Below, one piece after another: positions 57,979-64,000 of a stretch of DNA of 64,000 nt (positions are counted from its first letter, which is position 1; each line of letters opens with the position of its first letter). The position numbers and the translations under genes were made by a program. The DNA lies in contig JAJEET010000083.1 in assembly GCA_022820835.1 (NCBI GenBank), forward strand, positions 1 to 64,000, written 5' to 3'. Source of the DNA: Candidatus Poribacteria bacterium. GTDB lineage: Bacteria > Poribacteria > WGA-4E > WGA-3G. The notes under the pieces are model-generated. The model was not told where the DNA came from and made no database searches. It worked only from the letters and a program-made list of their open reading frames with translations.

Positions 57979-58803
57979 CTAATTCGACTTAAGCTTCCCC
58001 CAAGTCGTTGTGAGTTTACCGCCTGCTTCTACCGCGGTAAGCACTGCGCCAAGTCCATTATTCATAATATCCTTGACCTCTGTCTCAGACAGACCGCGTT
58101 TCCAGATATTCAGGTCATCCATCAATCCAGTAAAAGGTCGGTTGTTGTCAATGTTATAGCCGACGCGAGCCCCCTGATCCCAATCACCAGCGATAGGCGT
58201 GTCAAGGCGAGCCTCTTCTTCACCGACCTTTTCACCGTTGATGTAGAGCACGGCTAATCCCTCTTCACGACTGTATGTGCCTGCGTAATGCTGCCATTCT
58301 TCGGCTGTGTTTTTACCTGCCCGGATATCAAATATCGTCCGAGCGGGGTTAGGTCCCCGGTTGAGCCAACGATAATTTCCATCACCGCGTGCTTCGGGGT
58401 GTACAAGCCACGTGCCATCGGCTGCGCGAGCGTTGAAAATCGCCATATCTGATACAGATTCAACGTTAATCCATGCCAGAAGACTCATGCCTTCAGTCGG
58501 AATGTCCTCAGCATTGATATTAGGACCGTCTAAATCCAAAAAACTTCCAGAGGCAAAATGGGCAGCTTTTCCGATTTTCCCATCATTAGATTGTGTAACA
58601 TCGCCATTGATTGCGCCATCATAACCGCGACCAGATTTTTCTAAGACGGTACCTCCGTCAAAATCTTCATAGTCGAAATACAGTACCAAATCCGGATCTA
58701 AAATCTGAGCGGATACGTCCTGAATTTCTGTTGTGGACATACAGAGAACGCCTATCACAAATAAGCATACCAGATAAGAGGTCAGTGTCCGATTCCGTTG
58801 CAT
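57979..58803 (-). CDS. Secreted LamG domain protein
   Basis: The 274-residue protein has a signal peptide (to about residue 32, ending VSA-Q) and one LamG domain: LVLYFDYEDFDGGT, SFLDLDGPNI, MSLLAWINVESVS, WQHYAGTYSREEGLAVLYINGEKVG, GLMDDLNIWKRGLS. It ends in GKLTTTWGKLKSN, the tail shared by the window's LamG proteins. It is a close paralogue of the next gene upstream (58933-59766). The DNA after its stop also resembles the DNA after the neighbour's stop, so a tandem duplication produced them. The start follows GGAGGA. Ligand unknown. Confidence 0.85.
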   Translation of the reverse strand: MQRNRTLTSYLVCLFVIGVLCMSTTEIQDVSAQILDPDLVLYFDYEDFDGGTVLEKSGRGYDGAINGDVTQSNDGKIGKAAHFASGSFLDLDGPNINAEDIPTEGMSLLAWINVESVSDMAIFNARAADGTWLVHPEARGDGNYRWLNRGPNPARTIFDIRAGKNTAEEWQHYAGTYSREEGLAVLYINGEKVGEEEARLDTPIAGDWDQGARVGYNIDNNRPFTGLMDDLNIWKRGLSETEVKDIMNNGLGAVLTAVEAGGKLTTTWGKLKSN

Positions 58804-58932
58804 CTGTTGAAATCCTCCATTAGATGAACCGTTCTTTTACTTTTTTACACAAACTTGGACAGGTACGCCACTGATATTTTTACAAACCGTCCAATGACGT
58901 ACCAAACAAGAAGTGGATTTATCTCCGACTAA

Positions 58933-59766
58933 CTACTTTGACTTGAGCTTTCCCCAAGTCGTTGCCAGTTTGCCTTGCGCCTCAACAGCGAAGAATTCTT
59001 CAATACCGAGTTCCATAATGGAATTGACTTCTTCCTCTGTCAAACCGCGTTTCCAGACGTTAAGCTCATCCATCAACCCAGCGAAAGGGCGGTTATTATC
59101 GATGTTATATCCGACACGGGCACCCGAATCCCAATCACCGGCGATAGGCGTGCCGACGCGCGCTTTCTCCTCACCGACATTCACACCGTTGATGTAGAGA
59201 ACGGCTAAGCCATCGGCGCGGCTGAACGTGCCAGCGTAATGCACCCATTCATTGGCTTTATTTTTCCCAGCACGAATATCAAAAATCGTTGCACCGCCTG
59301 GACTCCGGTTTAGCCAACGATAGTTTCCGTCGCCACGGGCTTCCGGATGAACAAGCCATGTGTTATCGCCCGCGCGAGCGTTGAAAACCGCCATATCTGT
59401 GATGCTGTTAACGTGGATCCACGCCACAATGCTCATGCCTTCGGTAGGGATATGATCAGGGTCTATATTCGGACCGTCCAAGTCCAGAAAACTGGTCGAT
59501 GCAAATTCGGCAGCTTTTCCAAACTTGCCGTCGTCTGACTGGGTGACCTTCCCATTAATCGCGCCATCGTAACCGTTTCCAGACTTTTCGACAACGGTAT
59601 CCCCGTCGAAGTCTTCATAGTCGAAATACAGCACTAAATCAGGGTCTAAGACTTGGGCTGAAGCGAATTCCGCCGTATGGAGTAGGCAGAGCACGCCAAT
59701 CAGCAGTAAACAGACCAAATAAGGCTGCATCTTACAAGCCGATGTTACAAATAGATTACGTTTCAT
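58933..59766 (-). CDS. Secreted LamG domain protein, paralogue of the 57979 gene
   Basis: The 277-residue protein matches its neighbour over almost all of its length, including LVLYFDYEDFDGDT, GGATIFDIRAGKNKANEWVHYAG and the tail GKLATTWGKLKSK. The signal peptide is at about residues 12-36. The best start is the ATG at 59766, after AAGGAGA; an ATG at 59784 contains that ribosome binding site in its own codons. Its promoter lies in the region shared with the divergent kdsB gene. Confidence 0.85.
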   Translation of the reverse strand: MKRNLFVTSACKMQPYLVCLLLIGVLCLLHTAEFASAQVLDPDLVLYFDYEDFDGDTVVEKSGNGYDGAINGKVTQSDDGKFGKAAEFASTSFLDLDGPNIDPDHIPTEGMSIVAWIHVNSITDMAVFNARAGDNTWLVHPEARGDGNYRWLNRSPGGATIFDIRAGKNKANEWVHYAGTFSRADGLAVLYINGVNVGEEKARVGTPIAGDWDSGARVGYNIDNNRPFAGLMDELNVWKRGLTEEEVNSIMELGIEEFFAVEAQGKLATTWGKLKSK

Positions 59767-59927
59767 CTTGATGTCTCCTTTCAAATAGAAGAGAACTATT
59801 TATTGGCTTTTTGCCAAGTGGATACATTTCTTGTCGTTAAGTTTAACATGTTCTTGTTCCTGTGTGCAATGAAAAATAGAGAAGTGAAGCATAACCGAAA
59901 ACTGAAACCGATCCTCCGAAAAATCAC

Positions 59928-59956
59928 TTGCTTATTTTTTCGGTTTGCGTTAAACT
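59928..59956 (+). promoter_or_regulatory. Promoter of kdsB
   Basis: TTGCTT at 59928-59933, a spacer of 17 bases, TAAACT at 59951-59956, about 15 bases before the ATG. The region also forms a CCGAAAAA/TTTTTCGG inverted repeat at 59916-59943, overlapping the -35 box. Confidence 0.45.
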
Positions 59957-59970
59957 GATTCAAGAAATCA

Positions 59971-60747
59971 ATGGAGATATTCAAAGTGCCACAAAAGGAC
60001 AAAAGGTTGCAAAGTGTAGGGATAATTCCAGCCCGCTACGCCTCAAGCCGTTTTGAGGGGAAAGCGTTAGCAGATCTTTTCGGGAAACCGATGGTGCAAC
60101 ATGTCTATGAAAGCGCGTCTCGCGCTGAGACATTGGACAAGGTTATCGTCGCGACGGATGACCAGCGGATTTACGATGCTGTTGCCAAGTTCGGCGGGAA
60201 CGTCGAGATGACCGGTGAATGCGACACCGGCACTGAACGCGTTGCCGTTGTCGCTGAACGGCTTAAGTATGATATTGTCGCCAACATTCAAGGCGACGAA
60301 CCTTTACTTATCCCCGAACAGATAGATTTAATGCTACGACCTTTCCTCAACAAACCGGATGTCCAGGTCTGTACATTAAAACAGCGTGTTAAAACGGTTG
60401 ACGATTACCGAGACATTAATGTCGTCAAGGTTGTTACGAATCTCCACGGCGATGCGTTGTACTTTTCGCGCGCCTCTCTGCCCGGGAGTAGGGGCGAGGG
60501 GACCTCGGCTCTGCTACACAAATATCCTGTATATCGGCATGTCGGGTTGTACGCTTACCGGCGAGCGCAGCTCCTCGCCTTTGTAAACTGGCGCAGAACA
60601 CCTTATGAACTCGCCGAAGGGCTGGAGCAGCTACGCTTCTTGGAAAATGGTGTCCCTATTCATGTCGTCGAAACGGATACCCCGCTTATCGGGGTCGATG
60701 TCCCTGCCGATTTGGAACGGGTAAAACAGATTTTAAAAACTTCGTAA
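59971..60747 (+). CDS. kdsB: 3-deoxy-manno-octulosonate cytidylyltransferase
   Basis: The 258-residue enzyme activates Kdo as CMP-Kdo for the LPS inner core. GIIPARYASSRFEGKALADLFGKPMVQHV is the nucleotide-binding start (split here at residue 20), ATDDQRIYDA and NIQGDEPLL are KdsB motifs, and YRHVGLYAYRR and GVDVPADLERV close the fold. The segment RASLPGSRGEGTSALLHK carries DNA (60488-60507) that matches a palindromic repeat 12-mer found between genes at 51971, so a repeat probably inserted in the gene in frame. CTP synthase follows 9 bases later and supplies its CTP substrate. Confidence 0.93.
   Translation: MEIFKVPQKDKRLQSVGIIPARYASSRFEGKALADLFGKPMVQHVYESASRAETLDKVIVATDDQRIYDAVAKFGGNVEMTGECDTGTERVAVVAERLKYDIVANIQGDEPLLIPEQIDLMLRPFLNKPDVQVCTLKQRVKTVDDYRDINVVKVVTNLHGDALYFSRASLPGSRGEGTSALLHKYPVYRHVGLYAYRRAQLLAFVNWRRTPYELAEGLEQLRFLENGVPIHVVETDTPLIGVDVPADLERVKQILKTS
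60488..60507. repeat. Palindromic repeat inside kdsB
   Basis: GTAGGGGCGAGG (60488-60499) followed by GGA and CCTCG (60503-60507). The first 12 bases are identical to 51971-51982. It is read in frame as part of KdsB. Confidence 0.6.
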
Positions 60748-60756
60748 GGAAAATTC

Positions 60757-62388
60757 ATGACAAAGTATATTTTTGTAACAGGCGGTGTTATCTCCGGTAT
60801 CGGTAAAGGGATCACGACTGCATCCCTCGGTAGATTGCTCATCAATCGCGGATTCAAGATAATCGTCGTCAAAATTGATCCCTACCTCAACGTCGATGCA
60901 GGGGTGATGAACCCGTTCCAACACGGTGAGGTCTTCGTCACCCATGATGGCGCTGAAACAGACCTTGACCTTGGGAACTATGAACGGTTTCTCGGTATGG
61001 ATTTGAACAGATATTCTAACTTTACCACGGGGTCCGTCTATCAGGAAGTGATTGCGAAGGAACGGCGCGGCGATTATCTCGGACAAACCGTGCAACTGAT
61101 TCCGCATATCACCGATGAGATCAAGCGCCGGATCTACCAGATCGGTGAAAATAACAAAGCCGAAATCGTCATTACCGAGATCGGCGGCACGATCGGCGAC
61201 TTTGAGATGCCACCCTTCGTTGAAGCCATCCGCCAGATGGCTGTCGAAGTCGGACGCGAGAACACCATGTTCCTCCATGTATCCCTCATTTACACGCTAC
61301 CTGATGGCGAAAGCAAAAGCAAACCGACACAACACAGCATCCGTAAACTCCAAGAACTCGGTGTCCAACCAGATGTCTTACTCTGTCGAACCCGTCAGAC
61401 TTTAGATGAAGCTTTCCGACAAAAAATCGCACTCCTCTGCGGTATCTCTGAAGATTGCATTTTTGAAGGATTAGACACGAAATGCGTCGATGAAATTCCG
61501 CTGAACTTTGAACGTCAAGGGATGGGGCATCTCGTTTCAAAGCGGCTCGGACTCGAAGCACGCGCGCCGATGGATGCCGAATGGGTAGAAATGGTCGAAA
61601 AACTTAAACACCCGAAGCGACACGCTCGCGTCGCTATCGTCGGAAAATATACCACCGGCAACGATGCCTATATCAGCGTACAGGAAGCACTCAAACACGG
61701 TGGAATCGCTAACGAAGCCGCCGTCGAAATTGAATGGATAGAAGCCGAATCGCTCACAGAGCATCCGAACCTCGACGCTGTTTTTGAAAACGCCGATGGC
61801 ATACTGGTACCAGGCGGGTTCGGATACCGAGGGATTGAAGGGATGATCGTCGCCGCACGATACGCTCGTGAAAACAAAATACCTTACCTCGGATTATGTC
61901 TCGGAATGCAGTGCCTCGTGATTGAGTTCGCTCGGAACGTCGCGAATCTCGAAAAGGCAAATAGCACAGAAGTTGACGAAAATACACCTTACCCCGTTAT
62001 TGATTTAATGCATGACCAGCAATCCGTGGCTGACCTCGGGGCAACGATGCGGCTCGGGCACTATTCATGCGTCCTCAAAGAAGACACAAAAAGTTATGCA
62101 GCGTATCAACAACCCATTATTGTCGAACGGCACCGGCATCGCTATGAATTAAATAACCAATATCGGTCACAATTGGAATCGGCGGGGCTCTGTTTTAGCG
62201 GCGTGTCTCCAGACGAAAGCCTCGTTGAAATCGCCGAGGTAACGGATCATCCTTGGATGGTGGGTTCGCAATTCCACCCCGAATTTCAATCCAAACCGCT
62301 GACACCGCATCCGCTTTTCCGAGAATTCATCGCATCGGTGCTCGATGACCAGTTTACCGGAGAAACCGTGGAAGGAGATGAAGAATAA
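60757..62388 (+). CDS. pyrG: CTP synthase
   Basis: The 543-residue enzyme makes CTP from UTP and glutamine. The synthetase domain starts YIFVTGGVISGIGKGITTASLG. The glutamine amidotransferase domain has ILVPGGFGYRGIEGM, the catalytic Cys in YLGLCLGMQCLVIEFARN (about residue 382), and His/Glu in QFHPEFQSKP. Length is normal. Its TAA stop overlaps the next gene's ATG by one base (TAATG), so the two are translationally coupled. Confidence 0.98.
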   Translation: MTKYIFVTGGVISGIGKGITTASLGRLLINRGFKIIVVKIDPYLNVDAGVMNPFQHGEVFVTHDGAETDLDLGNYERFLGMDLNRYSNFTTGSVYQEVIAKERRGDYLGQTVQLIPHITDEIKRRIYQIGENNKAEIVITEIGGTIGDFEMPPFVEAIRQMAVEVGRENTMFLHVSLIYTLPDGESKSKPTQHSIRKLQELGVQPDVLLCRTRQTLDEAFRQKIALLCGISEDCIFEGLDTKCVDEIPLNFERQGMGHLVSKRLGLEARAPMDAEWVEMVEKLKHPKRHARVAIVGKYTTGNDAYISVQEALKHGGIANEAAVEIEWIEAESLTEHPNLDAVFENADGILVPGGFGYRGIEGMIVAARYARENKIPYLGLCLGMQCLVIEFARNVANLEKANSTEVDENTPYPVIDLMHDQQSVADLGATMRLGHYSCVLKEDTKSYAAYQQPIIVERHRHRYELNNQYRSQLESAGLCFSGVSPDESLVEIAEVTDHPWMVGSQFHPEFQSKPLTPHPLFREFIASVLDDQFTGETVEGDEE

Positions 62389-63653
62389 TGCACAACGCAA
62401 CTAAAGTACGCTCCCGCGCTTGGTACGGTGATGAAGAACTCACGCTGAATTTCCCGACTGGATGGGAAGTCGATGTCCTTGGACCCAAAGACGCACCCGA
62501 ACTCTCCGATGCACAAATCGAAAAGGCGTTTGCTGAACCGATCGGTACACAGCGTATTGCACAACTTGCAAAGGGCAAAAAGAGTGCCGCTATTATTTTT
62601 GACGATTTGAGCCGTCCGACCCCCGCATGGCGAATTATACCGTTCCTACTGCGTGAGTTGGCATCCGCGGGTGTCCCGAAATCCGAAATCAGGTTCGTTG
62701 CCGGTGTCGGCGCACATCGTCCGCTCAAAGACGAAGATATTAAAAAGAAGATCGGTGCAGACATCGCCGCGGAATATGAAGTAACGAACCACAACTTTAT
62801 GAGCGGTGACCTACGCGCCTTCGGTAATCTCGATAATGGGATGCCGGTCTATCTCAATCGCGTTGTCGCAGATGCCGATTTCAAAATCTGCCTCGGTGGT
62901 ATCTATCCGCACAGTTCCGTCGGCTTCAGCGGTGGTGCCAAGTTAGTTGTCCCCGGTATCTCAGGATTTACGACGATGTTCTATTTCCATACATTCCCGC
63001 CTGGCCGTGGACCCGCAATAATTGAAGGACAAAGCGACGAACCCGACCGTCGAGATTGTACCGAATTGGCAGCGAAGGTGCTCGGACTTGATGTTATCGT
63101 CAATGCTGTACTCAATAGCCACCGTGAGATTTGTGGCATGTTCGTCGGTGACTTTATCCAAGCGCATCGTAAGGGCGCGCATTTCGCTATGGAGACCTAT
63201 GGCACGGAGATACCGGAAACGAATCAAACAGAATCCGACCTCGTTGTGATTAACTGCTATCCGCTTGATGCCGATGCGATTCAACTCGATAAGGCGTTGG
63301 CGGCTTTAACCTATTTTGAAAACGCATATACAGTCGCACTCTACCCCGCGAGCGACAGCAGCTGCTACCACGGACTCTTTGACCGAATCGATTACGCACG
63401 CTATCTCAAACAGCGAGCCGAACAAGTGCCACCCGAACTCCCGACCCCGAAAGTCGGACGTCGCGGGCAACTCCACGTCTGGTCTGAGCATTTTCTCGTA
63501 GATGACTTCTATAAAGAGTACCCCGCTTCGATCCTCTTCCGTGACCTCGAACAACTGATTCAACAATTAGCGGAGAAACTACCCGCACACGCGAGGGTTA
63601 CCGTCTTACCTGTCGCAGGGATTCAGGTACTCATACCGGCGAACGCTCAATAA
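62388..63653 (+). CDS. LarA/DUF2088-type protein (lactate racemase family)
   Basis: The 421-residue protein matches the nickel-pincer lactate racemase fold. It shows IIFDDLSRPTPAWRIIPFLLREL, the catalytic region FVAGVGAHRPLKDEDI (His for substrate and nickel cofactor), and GFSGGAKLVVPGISGFTTM. The family racemises alpha-hydroxy acids and needs LarB, LarC and LarE to make the cofactor; none is in the window. It overlaps pyrG by one base, which is an unusual place for it. A close paralogue starts 67 bases downstream. Confidence 0.85.
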   Translation: MHNATKVRSRAWYGDEELTLNFPTGWEVDVLGPKDAPELSDAQIEKAFAEPIGTQRIAQLAKGKKSAAIIFDDLSRPTPAWRIIPFLLRELASAGVPKSEIRFVAGVGAHRPLKDEDIKKKIGADIAAEYEVTNHNFMSGDLRAFGNLDNGMPVYLNRVVADADFKICLGGIYPHSSVGFSGGAKLVVPGISGFTTMFYFHTFPPGRGPAIIEGQSDEPDRRDCTELAAKVLGLDVIVNAVLNSHREICGMFVGDFIQAHRKGAHFAMETYGTEIPETNQTESDLVVINCYPLDADAIQLDKALAALTYFENAYTVALYPASDSSCYHGLFDRIDYARYLKQRAEQVPPELPTPKVGRRGQLHVWSEHFLVDDFYKEYPASILFRDLEQLIQQLAEKLPAHARVTVLPVAGIQVLIPANAQ

Positions 63654-63720
63654 AAAAGCAATGTGAACGCAATAGGAGAAACAGATCGTTTAATCCTTGA
63701 TCCAACAACGGAGGGCAATC

Positions 63721-64000
63721 ATGAGCAACACCGCTACAGTCTACTCCCGTGCTTGGTACGGTGATGAAGAACTCACGCTGAATTTCCCGACAGGTTGGGA
63801 AGTGGAGGTATTAGGTCCCAAAGACGCACCTCAACTTTCCGATGCGCACATCGAGAAGATATTTGCTGAACCGATCGGCACCCCACGCATTTCGGAACTC
63901 GCGAAAGGCAAAAAGAGTGCCGCAATCGTTGTTGACGACCTGAGCCGTCCGACACCAGCAGCAAGAGTGGTCCCGTTTCTCCTACGCGAGTTGGCATCCG
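63721..64000 (+). CDS. Second LarA/DUF2088-type gene, cut by the window end
   Basis: The frame opens at ATG 63721 after GGAGGGCAATC and stays open to base 64000. Its first 93 residues (MSNTATVYSRAWYGDEELTL, then FPTGWEVEVLGPKDAPQLSD and AAIVVDDLSRPTPAARVVP) closely follow those of the gene upstream, so it is a tandem paralogue. The C-terminal part lies outside the window. Confidence 0.85.
   Translation, partial: MSNTATVYSRAWYGDEELTLNFPTGWEVEVLGPKDAPQLSDAHIEKIFAEPIGTPRISELAKGKKSAAIVVDDLSRPTPAARVVPFLLRELAS

Noticed and set aside
1..64000. tRNA and rRNA genes
   Set aside because: No cloverleaf or ribosomal RNA sequence was recognised in the intergenic stretches.

Overview
The window reads as chromosomal DNA of an uncultured Gram-negative bacterium. 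Lipopolysaccharide genes (kdsB, a GmhB-type phosphatase, a heptose-7-phosphate kinase), a Wza/Wzc-type capsule export pair, lipoprotein signal peptides and FtsEX all point that way. Four secreted LamG proteins, a sulfatase, a phytanoyl-CoA dioxygenase, Gfo/Idh/MocA and sugar-isomerase genes, Uma2 nucleases and many small palindromic repeats resemble what is known of Candidatus Poribacteria and similar marine or soil lineages. That placement is an inference from gene content; no rRNA or tRNA gene was seen.

Layout. 1-1411 is a stand-alone IS200/IS605-type TnpB element. 1412-9107 holds two secreted LamG proteins and a catabolic group: an oxidoreductase, then on the minus strand an SGNH esterase, a sugar isomerase, a peroxiredoxin-like lipoprotein with an in-frame TGA (probable selenoprotein), a sulfatase and a PhyH dioxygenase. 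9319-20091 is mostly housekeeping: Uma2, a UvrC-like GIY-YIG protein, an AAA+ ATPase, accD, topA, ftsE, ftsX and a PolX/PHP protein. 20185-21711 is a DNA methyltransferase followed by a truncated ORF that may be the remains of its nuclease. 21809-27479 holds a phosphodiesterase, a coiled-coil membrane protein, an eight-repeat secreted protein and a NYN-domain protein. 27507-34600 is a surface-polysaccharide region: nucleotide-sugar dehydrogenase, gmhB and hldA on the minus strand, and wza and wzc on the plus strand. 34640-36617 encodes two nucleoside/sugar ABC permeases. 36724-39832 encodes a DegT aminotransferase and a GlpD-like dehydrogenase.

39844-51882 is a defence island. It contains a NucS-like nuclease, hsdM, a C5-cytosine methyltransferase, a GHKL ATPase with a C-terminal PD-(D/E)XK-like domain, hsdS, a HicB-like/Uma2 fusion, hsdR and a small YgjP-type metallopeptidase. 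The cytosine methyltransferase/GHKL pair has its own promoter and sits between hsdM and hsdS. A decayed second copy of the hsdM 3' end lies directly in front of hsdS, so the pair looks like a module inserted into a type I restriction operon.

52044-64000 holds a BatA-like VWA protein, liv-type ABC transporter genes without ATPases, a lipoprotein, a PAP2 phosphatase, two tandem LamG paralogues, kdsB, pyrG and two tandem LarA-type genes, the second cut by the window end.

The strongest novelty candidates are the UGA-containing peroxiredoxin with a SECIS-like hairpin, the nested methyltransferase/GHKL module, the HicB-Uma2 fusion, and a shared C-terminal tail on all four LamG proteins. Two families of miniature inverted-repeat elements, one with 6-bp flanking duplications, and a set of short palindromes are scattered through the window.
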